A stretch of DNA of 64,000 bases from Butyrivibrio sp. INlla14 (GTDB lineage: Bacteria; Bacillota; Clostridia; Lachnospirales; Lachnospiraceae). The DNA is taken from contig NZ_FMVS01000009.1 of assembly GCF_900102515.1 (NCBI RefSeq), positions 99,182 to 163,181 on the forward strand, written 5' to 3'. Shown piece after piece: positions 53,401 through 62,550 of the stretch; position 1 is the stretch's first letter; each line of letters opens with the position of its first letter. The notes below the pieces were generated by a model. The model ran no database searches. It saw only the letters and a list, made by a program, of their open reading frames with translations, and was not told the origin of the DNA. Position numbers and translations under genes: made by a program.

Positions 53401-54347
53401 TGCACAACAAAAAGATTAGTTTTGTGATTCCATGTTACAGGTCAGAAAAAACTATAGGATCTGTGGTTGATGAAATAAGAGATACCATGTCAGGCATGGC
53501 AGATTATACCTACGAGATCATCCTGGTCAATGATGGCTCTCCAGATAATACCTGGGATAAGTTAAAAGAGATAGCGGCCAAGGCTGATAATAAAGATGTA
53601 GTTGGCATCAATTTTGCCAAGAATTTTGGACAGCATGCTGCCCTTATGGCTGGCCTTCACAGGTCAACAGGAGACTATGTTATCTGCCTTGACGATGACG
53701 GACAGACTCCAGCTGATGAGGCTTACAAGCTTATTAACGCTCTTGAAGAAGGAGCAGACGTAGCTTATGCAAGATATAGCCACAAGCAGCACAATCTATT
53801 CAGGAACTTTGGAACCTTTATGAATGAAACTATGGCCTATGTGATGCTGGGTAAGCCCAAGGAGCTCTTTGTTTCAAGCTACTTTGCAGTACGCAGGTTT
53901 GTAGTAGATGAGATGGTCAAATATGAAAGTTCCTATCCTTACGTTATAGGTCTTGTGCTTAGGACCACCAAGAATATAGTAAATGTTGATGTTAACCATA
54001 GGAAAAGAGAAATTGGCCAAAGCGGATATAACTTTGCAAAACTCTTTGGCCTTTGGATAAACGGATTTACTGCTTTTAGCATAAAGCCCCTGAGGGTTGC
54101 AACCTTTACAGGCTTTTCCTTTGCAGCAATAGGCTTTATCTACGGTATTTATACAATAGTTAAAAAGTTTGTGCGCCCTGATGTTCCTGTGGGTTTTTCT
54201 GCCCTCATGAGTGCCATAATCTTTATTGGCGGGATGCTGATGCTGATGCTTGGAATGATCGGAGAGTACTTGGGGAGAGTATATATTTCTCAGAACAAAA
54301 ATCCACAATTTGTAATTCGCGAGACTACAGAAGATGGAAAAGAGTGA
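53400..54347 (+). CDS. GT2 glycosyltransferase, GtrB/DPM1 type
   Basis: A 315-residue polyprenyl-phosphate sugar synthase. Features are ISFVIPCYRSEKTIGSVVDE, ILVNDGSPDNTWDKL, INFAKNFGQHAALMAGLHRS, the metal site YVICLDDDGQTPADE, and HRKREIGQSGYNFAKLFGLW followed by two membrane helices (about residues 235-255 and 265-290). It probably loads a sugar, perhaps Fuc4NAc, on undecaprenyl phosphate, for GtrA (49403) to flip. The ATG overlaps the GNAT stop by one base. Confidence 0.92.
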   Translation: MHNKKISFVIPCYRSEKTIGSVVDEIRDTMSGMADYTYEIILVNDGSPDNTWDKLKEIAAKADNKDVVGINFAKNFGQHAALMAGLHRSTGDYVICLDDDGQTPADEAYKLINALEEGADVAYARYSHKQHNLFRNFGTFMNETMAYVMLGKPKELFVSSYFAVRRFVVDEMVKYESSYPYVIGLVLRTTKNIVNVDVNHRKREIGQSGYNFAKLFGLWINGFTAFSIKPLRVATFTGFSFAAIGFIYGIYTIVKKFVRPDVPVGFSALMSAIIFIGGMLMLMLGMIGEYLGRVYISQNKNPQFVIRETTEDGKE

Positions 54348-56010
54348 TTTGGGGAAGAACAAATTCAATAGAAACAGTAAGATAGCCTGGCTTATGTCAG
54401 GCTTATTTGGCGTTTTATCAGGGCTTTTTATGGTACTTGGATACCAGCTTGAAAATCAGTCCCGGATAAATCTTGCAGATAAAAATGCCATGTACATAAT
54501 GGCCCTTATAATGGTGGTTTTGACAGTTGATGCCAAGCACGTGTGGGATAATTACACCAGCACCTTTTACGGCGAGAAACTGATGGGCCTGTTTAGACTT
54601 GATAAATACAGGGCAAGCTATGGCAAGAGCGACAAGAAGAGCAGATTTGTGCAGAACTGGCTTCTTATGATGGCTTTAAATATTCCGGTACTTCTTGGAA
54701 CATTTCCTGGCTTTTTCGTGTATGACGCTCAGGATGAGCTCAATGAAGTACTGACCAGGACCTTTACCACACACCATCCGCTTTTGCACGTGCTTCTCTT
54801 AGGCGGCACAATAGCCCTTGCTCACAAGATTACAGGCTCCTGGAATGCAGGAATATTTCTCTATATTCTTCTTCAAATGATGGTGATCACGGCTATATTT
54901 GCCTATGTTACAGATTATCTTTACCAAAAGAAACTTGGAAAGACAGGAAATTTGATCACATGTCTTTACTACGGCCTTTTTCCAACCATAGTGATGTTTA
55001 CCCTTTGTTCCAGTAAAGACGGCCTGTTTGGAGCTTTTTTGCTACTCCTTACAGTATTTTTATTCCAGATGGTTGAGGATTTGGAAGGATTTCTATCAAG
55101 TAGGATCAAGGTGGTCCTGTTTATCAGCACAGCTGTTTTAATGCCGCTCTTTAGACATAATGGCTTTTACGCCTATTTAGTATTTGTGCCATTTGCACTT
55201 TTTTATTTCAGGAAAAAGATAAAGAGTCTTGTAGCGCCTATGCTGCTCATTCCTGTAGCTTTATATCTGATCATCTCAGGGCTTTTTTCTGGAATTCTTA
55301 GCAGTGAAGGAACTCATCATCAGGAAATGCTTACGGTGCCTATAATGCAGATGGCGAGGGTATATACCTATGAGCCGGACATAATGACCCAGGAGGAAAA
55401 AGAGCTACTTATTAGCTATATACCAGAGGAAAACCTAAAACTGTATACTCCAAGGGTTTCAGATATGGTAAAGGTTGGCTTTGACAATGAGCTCTATGAG
55501 AAGGATTCAAAGTCATTCTGGAAACTGTGGAAAAGTCTCCTTGTCAAGAAACCAATGACATATTTAAATGCATGGTTTTTGACTTCCTATGGATACTGGT
55601 ACCCAGCTTCTGTTATGAATGTTTACCAGGGGAATACAGTATTTACCTTTACCTACGAAGACAGCTCATATTTTGGCTATGAGGTAGAGGCACCAGGACA
55701 TAGAGTCAGCCTTATTCCGGCACTTGACTCCTTGTACAGATATCTTTCAATTGGAAGTTTCCAGCAGGATGCGCCTGTACTTGCGCTTCTGTTCAAGCCT
55801 GGCTGTATTCTGCTTATCTACATGTTTGTTCTCTTTTACAGGTTATCAAGAAAAAGCTTTAGCGGCGTGTTGCCCTTTATGCCAATGATCTTAACCTTTT
55901 TGACAGTACTTCTGGGGCCTACATATCTAGTGAGATATGTAGTTTATCTCTGGACTTCTCTTCCTTTGCTGCTGGCAGGAAATCCTGCATCAAATGCGGG
56001 AATAGAGTGA
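54334..56010 (+). CDS. DUF6020-type polytopic membrane protein, GT-C candidate
   Basis: A 558-residue membrane protein with about 12 helices. The conserved block is FPGFFVYDAQDELNEVLTRT followed by FTTHHPLLHVLLLGGT (about residues 127-165), with the acidic YDAQ and the HHP element. I associate these with the DUF6020 family, from memory. CSSKDGLFGAFLLLL is another shared element. It may be the acceptor-modifying GT-C partner of GtrB and GtrA. It overlaps the preceding GtrB-like gene by 14 bp and ends the cotranscribed run. Confidence 0.78.
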   Translation: MEKSDLGKNKFNRNSKIAWLMSGLFGVLSGLFMVLGYQLENQSRINLADKNAMYIMALIMVVLTVDAKHVWDNYTSTFYGEKLMGLFRLDKYRASYGKSDKKSRFVQNWLLMMALNIPVLLGTFPGFFVYDAQDELNEVLTRTFTTHHPLLHVLLLGGTIALAHKITGSWNAGIFLYILLQMMVITAIFAYVTDYLYQKKLGKTGNLITCLYYGLFPTIVMFTLCSSKDGLFGAFLLLLTVFLFQMVEDLEGFLSSRIKVVLFISTAVLMPLFRHNGFYAYLVFVPFALFYFRKKIKSLVAPMLLIPVALYLIISGLFSGILSSEGTHHQEMLTVPIMQMARVYTYEPDIMTQEEKELLISYIPEENLKLYTPRVSDMVKVGFDNELYEKDSKSFWKLWKSLLVKKPMTYLNAWFLTSYGYWYPASVMNVYQGNTVFTFTYEDSSYFGYEVEAPGHRVSLIPALDSLYRYLSIGSFQQDAPVLALLFKPGCILLIYMFVLFYRLSRKSFSGVLPFMPMILTFLTVLLGPTYLVRYVVYLWTSLPLLLAGNPASNAGIE

Positions 56011-56033
56011 TAAGAGATACGCGTTTGGCGAGT

Positions 56034-56062
56034 TTGATTAAGAATTGCATGTATGTTAATAT
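56034..56062 (+). promoter_or_regulatory. Putative promoter of the O-antigen-ligase-like gene
   Basis: TTGATT (56034-56039) and TAATAT (56057-56062) are 17 bp apart, with a leader of about 40 bases before the ATG at 56108. This 97-bp gap holds no other gene. Confidence 0.55.
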
Positions 56063-56107
56063 TTAATGATGGTTTTTTGCGCTTAAAAATAGTGGGAATA
56101 CAGATAA

Positions 56108-58708
56108 ATGAGAAAAATAATCAGTAAAAAAACTGGAGCTAAAATAGTGGTCATGTTGCTGACACTTCTGGTAGTGCTTAGCATATGGCCTTTTAGAGTA
56201 TGGACAGATGTAAAGGAATATAGTGCCGGTGGCGAATACGTAGGGGCTACTGAGCAGAATGCCTCCTTTGAGAGGAGTTATCTACAGAATTTCATAACAC
56301 AGTATGACAGGCTTAGCAGCATAGATGTATACATTTCAGAAATGGCAACTGGCAAATACATCATGGCCCAGGTTCTTGATGAGAATTATACAGAGGTCTT
56401 AAGAGTAGTTGTCGATACAGATGAGTATGAGATTCCTGGATTTGTTAATATTCCCATGGAACTTAATGTGGAGGTTGGCAAGAACTACAGCCTTGTTCTC
56501 AAGGATTGCAGGTCTATGTACAAGATTGGACTTGAGGATCTAAATGGAGAGGCCGGATATGTTGGAAGCCTCTTTTGCTCAGGCCAGGAGATACCAGCAA
56601 GGCATTTCTATGCAAAATATAATTACAGAGTTCCTATGCCAAAGAGCTTTTCTATGATCGCTATCCTGATTGCGCTTGTTGTAGCAATCACAGCATTTAC
56701 CATCATAGAGCTGTTCTTTAAAAAATATCCTGAAAAAAATACCATTTCAACTGTTGAAAAAGCCCTAAGATTTATAGCTAATCCTGTGGCAGCAGTTTTT
56801 TTTGCTACACTTATGATAATGGTATTTCCTCTTAAGATGTTTGATTCGAGAGCAATAGATATTATCTTTTATGAGCTTGGACTTATCATCTGTGCAGGAA
56901 TAGTATTTTACGGAATCAACCACAAGGTTGTGACACATAAGCTGGGGATTTCCTTCTGGGATGGAATAGCTGACAAAAATAAAGTCGTATATGTCCTTCA
57001 GATGCTTATGATAGCTATGGCAATCTGGTATGCAAGTGAATATATGAACGGTCTTTATGATATCTTCCATACTCTTTCACAAAGATGCATGGAAATATGC
57101 CTGTTGCTTTTGATATTACTGACATTTTCATTTAAAGAAGTTTTCAATGTCTTTAATCTGATATGGCTTGTGGTTTCAGTTATATGGTCCATAGGCTATT
57201 ACGGACAAAATAAGCTTCCCATGTCAGATAAAGAGTACGATATAAGAAATCTTGCACTCAGATATTTCATAGTGATAGTCATTCTGGCAGGATTTGTTGT
57301 CATAGGTGTAGTAAGGCCGCTTGTCCATGGCATGATCAGCAATGTAAGGAGCAAAAAGCCTTTCTTTAGAACAAACTATTCACTGACAGTATTTGGCTGG
57401 TTCAGCCTTGCATTTTTTGTTTGTCTTGTTGTTTTTAGAAATACCAGAACCTGGGGAGTATTTATGGTCCTGATATTTGGAGCTCTTTTCATCAGAATGC
57501 TGATGTGGAGAGGTCGACTTGACTGGTACAAGATTCTTTCCGGGGGACTAATGCTGAACTTTGCTATATCCCTTGGATTTTCACTACTGCACAGATATTT
57601 TGCAGGATATATGCTTGGAAGATTTGGATTTATCTTCCACACAGTTACAGTTACTGCTGAATACTTCACAGCCATGGGAGCTGCTGCGACTGTAATGCTG
57701 GCTATAAAGGTTATTTCTTTCCCTAAGAACTCATCAAGGATCGAACTTTTTAAGACAGCCTGGAAAGAGATAGTTCTTTTTGGATGGATCATGTCCTATG
57801 CCCTGTTCACAGTATCAAGGACTACCTATGTGGCTATAGTTGCCTGCATATTTGCAGTGGTTATAGTTGTAATATCTTTCCACAAAAAACAGTTTGGAAG
57901 AATCCTTTGCACTATGATCCTTTCAGTTTTGGTGTGCTTCCCTGCGGCATTTACTATGCAGAGGATCATTCCTACAATGATAGCGGAGCCTGTTCATTAT
58001 GAAATAGATGATACTGATGTTCAGATAAGAGGCGGTGCTGATTGGGATAACACTAACTTCATGTGCGTTGAGAGATTTGTAAAGCTCTTTGGACACAAAA
58101 TTCTGGGACTTGATTGGGAGGGGTATAATTACCCTAATGATTCAGATAATTATGACAAGGATGGAAATCCTGTACTGGATATTTATGGTTATCCTATGCA
58201 GGGTGCTATCACTTTGCCAGAGCCTGTGGGCGGCTATCTTGTTTCAAACGGCTTCACCAGAGCTGAGCTCTTAATTCTTACAGAAGAGCTTGGCGGTTAT
58301 GTTGATATGGACAATAAGCTTGACGTGATATCAGGTGGAAGAATCACCATCTTTAAGTCATATTTTAAAGAGCTTAATCTGACAGGCCATGATGTAATGG
58401 GAGCGGAGCTTCCGACTGGAGAGATAGCTGTTCATGCTCACAACGTGTATCTTCAGGTGGCTTATGACAACGGAATAATTACAGGAATACTTTTTATACT
58501 GCTTATATTGGGCGCGCTCATATATGGAGTAGTGCTCTATAAGAAAAATATAAACACTAACCCTCTTTCACTTATGGTATTTGCCATTACAATTGGATTT
58601 GCGGCTGCAGGTATTTCTGAGTGGGTATTCCACCTCTGTAATCCACTTACAGTTGCACTTATGCTTTCTTTCGGGGGAATGATCTTTAAGGAAAAGAGAT
58701 ATGAGTAA
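56108..58708 (+). CDS. O-antigen ligase/polymerase family protein with N-terminal ectodomain
   Basis: An 866-residue membrane protein. One helix (about residues 10-27) leads to an extracytoplasmic beta-rich domain (about 45-180), then come about 12-14 helices. A large external loop precedes the motif VHAHNVYLQVAYDNGIITG (about residues 776-794), the hallmark of O-antigen ligases and Wzy-type polymerases, where the histidine helps transfer. In a Gram-positive it would polymerise or attach glycan units, perhaps to wall or protein. The ectodomain makes it about twice the usual length. It overlaps the next gene by 8 bp. Confidence 0.83.
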   Translation: MRKIISKKTGAKIVVMLLTLLVVLSIWPFRVWTDVKEYSAGGEYVGATEQNASFERSYLQNFITQYDRLSSIDVYISEMATGKYIMAQVLDENYTEVLRVVVDTDEYEIPGFVNIPMELNVEVGKNYSLVLKDCRSMYKIGLEDLNGEAGYVGSLFCSGQEIPARHFYAKYNYRVPMPKSFSMIAILIALVVAITAFTIIELFFKKYPEKNTISTVEKALRFIANPVAAVFFATLMIMVFPLKMFDSRAIDIIFYELGLIICAGIVFYGINHKVVTHKLGISFWDGIADKNKVVYVLQMLMIAMAIWYASEYMNGLYDIFHTLSQRCMEICLLLLILLTFSFKEVFNVFNLIWLVVSVIWSIGYYGQNKLPMSDKEYDIRNLALRYFIVIVILAGFVVIGVVRPLVHGMISNVRSKKPFFRTNYSLTVFGWFSLAFFVCLVVFRNTRTWGVFMVLIFGALFIRMLMWRGRLDWYKILSGGLMLNFAISLGFSLLHRYFAGYMLGRFGFIFHTVTVTAEYFTAMGAAATVMLAIKVISFPKNSSRIELFKTAWKEIVLFGWIMSYALFTVSRTTYVAIVACIFAVVIVVISFHKKQFGRILCTMILSVLVCFPAAFTMQRIIPTMIAEPVHYEIDDTDVQIRGGADWDNTNFMCVERFVKLFGHKILGLDWEGYNYPNDSDNYDKDGNPVLDIYGYPMQGAITLPEPVGGYLVSNGFTRAELLILTEELGGYVDMDNKLDVISGGRITIFKSYFKELNLTGHDVMGAELPTGEIAVHAHNVYLQVAYDNGIITGILFILLILGALIYGVVLYKKNINTNPLSLMVFAITIGFAAAGISEWVFHLCNPLTVALMLSFGGMIFKEKRYE

Positions 58709-60641
58709 GAAAAAAGAACCTTTTAACTTTGCAAAACTATATAGAAGGACTGGTCTTATCGTATATGATGTGATGAGCATTATACTTGCCAGCTATATCG
58801 CGGTTATCATGCGATATGAGTTTAAGGTGGATGCTATTCCGGATTACTTTTTGTCTCCGGTCAACAAGTTTCTTCCAATAAACATACTGCTGACAATAGT
58901 AGTGTTCTATATATTCAAACTTTATGACAGCCTGTGGGCATACGCTGGTGAAAGAGAAATGCAGAACCTGGTAATGGCCTGCGTTGTATCTGGTGTTTTG
59001 AACGCTGTGGGACTTCAGTTCTTTAAGGCACATACCCAGGCAATGCCACAAAGTTATTACTTTACCTATACATTCCTATTGATCACACTTATTTTTATCA
59101 GCAGATTCTCCTATAGATTTCTTCGAAGTCAGAAACATCGTGTGGAGAACAGGAATAACAGTAAGGCAGTAATGATCATTGGTGCCGGAGAAGCAGCCAA
59201 CATTATCATCAAGGAAATCATCACTAGCAATTTCTCTACAATGTCAATAAAGTGCATTATTGACGATGACAGTAATAAATGGGGCAAATACATTCAGGGC
59301 ATCAGAGTTGTAGGTGGCAGAGACAGGATCGTTGAATGTGCAGACCTCTATGATGTGGATGAGATAATTGTTGCGATTCCTTCAGTTTCAAGGCCTGAAC
59401 TTAAAAAGATCCTGGATATCTGTAAGAACACTAATTGTAAACTTCGTTCTCTTCCGGGAATGTACCAGCTTGTAAATGGAGAAGTTAATGTTTCGAGACT
59501 TCGTGATGTAGAAGTTGAGGATCTTCTTGGAAGAGATCCTATAGCAGTAGATATGGATTCTATTGCAGGCTATGTAAGTGGCAAGACAGTAATGGTCACA
59601 GGTGGTGGCGGCTCCATTGGTTCAGAACTCTGTAGACAGATAGCGGGACATAAGCCAAAGCGCCTTATAATTGTTGACATATATGAGAATAATGCCTATG
59701 AGATACAGCAGGAACTTATAAGAGCCTATAAAGAGCTTGACCTTGTTGTGCTCATAGCTTCAGTTAGAAATACCCTTAGGATAAACAGTATTTTTGAGCA
59801 GTATAAGCCGGATATTGTTTATCATGCGGCAGCTCACAAGCATGTTCCTCTTATGGAGACAAGCCCGGGAGAAGCTATTAAAAACAATGTTTTTGGAACC
59901 TGGAAGACTGCTATGGCAGCAGCTATGAATGGAACCAAGAAATTTGTGCTCATTTCAACAGACAAGGCTGTTAACCCCACAAATGTAATGGGTGCCAGCA
60001 AGAGAATCTGTGAGATGATCGTGCAGACTTTCAATAAGCACTATGATACGGAATTTGTAGCAGTTAGGTTTGGAAATGTATTAGGCTCCAATGGCTCAGT
60101 TATTCCGCTGTTTAAAAAGCAGATTGCCGCAGGAGGCCCTGTTACTGTTACTGATCCTAAGATAATCAGATATTTCATGACAATAACAGAAGCAGTTTCT
60201 CTTGTGCTTCAGGCAGGAGCATACGCCAAGGGCGGTGAGATATTTGTCCTTGATATGGGTGAACCAGTCAAGATCCTTGATCTTGCTGAGAACCTTATAA
60301 AGCTCTCTGGCTACAAGGTTGGAGAGGATATCAGAATTGAGTTTACAGGCCTTCGTCCGGGAGAAAAGCTCTATGAAGAGATGCTTATGGATGAGGAAGG
60401 ACTTCAGGATACATCAAATAAAATGATCCATATCGGTAAGCCAATCGAGATGGATGAGATGAGGTTCTTTTCACAGCTTGAAAGACTCAAAACAGCAGCA
60501 GTTGAGGAATCTGCTGAGGTTAAGTCCATCGTTCAGGAGATAGTTACTACTTATCATCCAACAGATAATGAGGCAGACCACACCAAGGAGCATAAAGAGG
60601 CCTTGAGAAAAGTGGCTGATAGGATAAACGAAGAGGAGTAA
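58701..60641 (+). CDS. Membrane-bound NDP-sugar 4,6-dehydratase (PglF/CapD/WbpM type)
   Basis: A 646-residue protein. Four membrane helices (about residues 15-125) are followed by a CoA-binding-like domain (MIIGAGEAANIIIKEI, about 153-168). The extended dehydratase domain comes next, with VTGGGGSIGSELCRQI (about 298), AAAHKHVPLMETSPGEAIKN and the active-site STDKAVNPTNVMGASKR (about 419-435). It converts UDP-GlcNAc to the 4-keto-6-deoxy sugar with C5 retained. The aminotransferase follows by 2 bp. This enzyme serves bacillosamine- or legionaminate-type sugars rather than pseudaminic acid, which needs PseB. Confidence 0.93.
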   Translation: MSKKKEPFNFAKLYRRTGLIVYDVMSIILASYIAVIMRYEFKVDAIPDYFLSPVNKFLPINILLTIVVFYIFKLYDSLWAYAGEREMQNLVMACVVSGVLNAVGLQFFKAHTQAMPQSYYFTYTFLLITLIFISRFSYRFLRSQKHRVENRNNSKAVMIIGAGEAANIIIKEIITSNFSTMSIKCIIDDDSNKWGKYIQGIRVVGGRDRIVECADLYDVDEIIVAIPSVSRPELKKILDICKNTNCKLRSLPGMYQLVNGEVNVSRLRDVEVEDLLGRDPIAVDMDSIAGYVSGKTVMVTGGGGSIGSELCRQIAGHKPKRLIIVDIYENNAYEIQQELIRAYKELDLVVLIASVRNTLRINSIFEQYKPDIVYHAAAHKHVPLMETSPGEAIKNNVFGTWKTAMAAAMNGTKKFVLISTDKAVNPTNVMGASKRICEMIVQTFNKHYDTEFVAVRFGNVLGSNGSVIPLFKKQIAAGGPVTVTDPKIIRYFMTITEAVSLVLQAGAYAKGGEIFVLDMGEPVKILDLAENLIKLSGYKVGEDIRIEFTGLRPGEKLYEEMLMDEEGLQDTSNKMIHIGKPIEMDEMRFFSQLERLKTAAVEESAEVKSIVQEIVTTYHPTDNEADHTKEHKEALRKVADRINEEE

Positions 60642-60643
60642 TC

Positions 60644-61915
60644 ATGGAAATAAAGCCTTTTGAAAAGAAAGTTTGGCTGTCTTCACCAACCATGCACGGC
60701 GAAGAGATCAAGTATATACAGGAAGCTTACGATACCAACTGGATGTCTACAGTAGGTGCCAACATAAATGAAGCAGAAAAAATGATATGTGAAAAGGTAG
60801 GCTGTAAGGACGCAGTAGCTCTTTCATCAGGAACTGCAGCCCTGCATCTTGCCATAAGACTTGCAGGGGAGAAACTCTATGGCCAGCAGAGGGCAGGCCA
60901 CGGAACCCTGGAAGGCAAAAAAGTATTCTGCTCAGACATGACATTTGATGCTACTGTAAATCCTATTGCTTACGAGGGTGGTGAAGCTGTATTTATCGAT
61001 ACAGAATATGACACCTGGAATATGTGCCCTAAGGCTCTTGAAAAGGCTTTTGAAATCTACCCTGAGGTTAGACTTGTTGTTATAGCGCATCTCTATGGAA
61101 CTCCTGGCAAGATTGATGAGATAAGACATATCTGTGATCAGCACGGAGCTCTCATTGTAGAAGATGCAGCTGAGTCTCTTGGAGCTACTTATAAGGGAAA
61201 AGAGACAGGAACTTTTGGCGATTATTCCATCATTTCTTTTAATGGCAATAAGATAATCACAGGCTCTTCAGGCGGAATGTTCCTTACAAATAATCTTGAG
61301 GATGCTCATAAAGTCCGCAAATGGTCAACTCAGGCAAGAGAGGATGCCCCCTGGTATCAGCATGAGGAGCTTGGCTATAACTACCGCATGAGTAATGTTA
61401 TTGCAGGCGTAGTAAGAGGCCAGATTCCACACCTTGAGGAGCACATTGCTCAGAAAAAGGCTATTTATGAGCGTTACAAGGAGGGCTTTAAAGACCTTCC
61501 TGTTAAGATGAGCCCATTTGATGCCAAGAACAGCGAGCCAAACTACTGGCTGTCCTGCATCCTTATCAATAAAGATGCGCTTAGTAAGCAGGTTCGTGGT
61601 GAAAAGGATGTTCTGTACATTACTGAACCTGGTAAGAGCTGTCCTACAGAAATTCTGGACACTCTTATGAAATATAATGCAGAAGGCCGTCCAATCTGGA
61701 AACCAATGCATATGCAGCCTGTATATCGCATGAATCCATTTATTACCGCAAGCGGAACAGGAAGAGCAAGAAGTAATGCCTACATAGACGAGGGTGCTAT
61801 AGCAGACGTAGGAGCAGATATTTTTGCAAGAGGTCTCTGTCTTCCAAGTGACAATAAGATGACTCCGCAGCAGCAGGATGTCATTATTGAGATCGTAAAA
61901 AGGTGCTTTGAATAA
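60644..61915 (+). CDS. DegT-family sugar aminotransferase (PglE-like)
   Basis: A 423-residue PLP enzyme. [19 protein letters not shown], the [16 protein letters not shown] segment, [37 protein letters not shown] and the lysine loop [15 protein letters not shown] (PLP Lys near residue 203) match the PglE group that aminates UDP-4-keto-6-deoxy-GlcNAc. It is longer than most family members, with an insert around residues 320-390. GAGGAG precedes the ATG. The product would be UDP-4-amino-4,6-dideoxy-GlcNAc. Confidence 0.92.
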   Translation: MEIKPFEKKVWLSSPTMHGEEIKYIQEAYDTNWMSTVGANINEAEKMICEKVGCKDAVALSSGTAALHLAIRLAGEKLYGQQRAGHGTLEGKKVFCSDMTFDATVNPIAYEGGEAVFIDTEYDTWNMCPKALEKAFEIYPEVRLVVIAHLYGTPGKIDEIRHICDQHGALIVEDAAESLGATYKGKETGTFGDYSIISFNGNKIITGSSGGMFLTNNLEDAHKVRKWSTQAREDAPWYQHEELGYNYRMSNVIAGVVRGQIPHLEEHIAQKKAIYERYKEGFKDLPVKMSPFDAKNSEPNYWLSCILINKDALSKQVRGEKDVLYITEPGKSCPTEILDTLMKYNAEGRPIWKPMHMQPVYRMNPFITASGTGRARSNAYIDEGAIADVGADIFARGLCLPSDNKMTPQQQDVIIEIVKRCFE

Positions 61916-61916
61916 T

Positions 61917-62540
61917 ATGTATAGTAAGTTTTTTAAAAGACTATTGGATATAATATTGTCACTGCTTGTAATAATCCTCTTTTCATGGTTATACATAATA
62001 GTGGCTATTCTAGTAAAGTTTAAGCTTGGAAGCCCTGTGATATTCAAACAGCCACGTCCAGGCATGAATGAAAAGGTCTTTAATATGTACAAATTCCGTT
62101 CTATGACGGATGAAAGAGATGAAAATGGAAATCTCCTTCCAGATGAAGTCAGGCTTACTGCTTTTGGAAAAAAGCTTCGTGCAACCAGTCTGGATGAACT
62201 TCCTGAGTTCTTTAATATATTAAAGGGTGACATGAGCTTTGTGGGACCCAGACCGCTTCTAGTCAAGTATCTGCCTTTGTATAATGAGGAGCAGAGACAC
62301 AGACATGATGTAAGACCTGGACTTACAGGATGGGCGCAGGTTAATGGCAGAAACTTGCTTAGCTGGGAAGATAAATTAGAAAAAGATGTTTATTATGTCA
62401 GAAACATTTCTTTTTTATTTGACCTAAAGATCGTGTTAAAGACTATTGCAGTAGTTTTTAGACATAATGATATTAATAGTGCTACAAATGCTACGATGGA
62501 GGCGTTTACCGGTACTAAACCAAAGCAAAAGGTAGAATGA
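61917..62540 (+). CDS. Small polyprenyl sugar-phosphate transferase (PglC-like)
   Basis: A 207-residue monotopic transferase that starts a glycan by moving an amino-sugar phosphate to undecaprenyl phosphate. It has one re-entrant helix (about residues 8-33), [20 protein letters not shown], the catalytic Asp-Glu in [27 protein letters not shown] and [13 protein letters not shown]. It is the minimal PglC form, unlike the longer WbaP-type gene at 21915. I chose the ATG at 61917; a TTG at 61908 overlaps the previous gene. Confidence 0.93.
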   Translation: MYSKFFKRLLDIILSLLVIILFSWLYIIVAILVKFKLGSPVIFKQPRPGMNEKVFNMYKFRSMTDERDENGNLLPDEVRLTAFGKKLRATSLDELPEFFNILKGDMSFVGPRPLLVKYLPLYNEEQRHRHDVRPGLTGWAQVNGRNLLSWEDKLEKDVYYVRNISFLFDLKIVLKTIAVVFRHNDINSATNATMEAFTGTKPKQKVE

Positions 62541-62550
62541 AAGCAATCTA

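Noticed and set aside
61325..62266. Minus-strand open frame of 313 codons
   Set aside because: It is antisense to the PglE-like and PglC-like genes, whose motifs are clear on the plus strand. Its translation is rich in Ser, Leu and Cys without recognisable motifs, and it has no ribosome binding site context.
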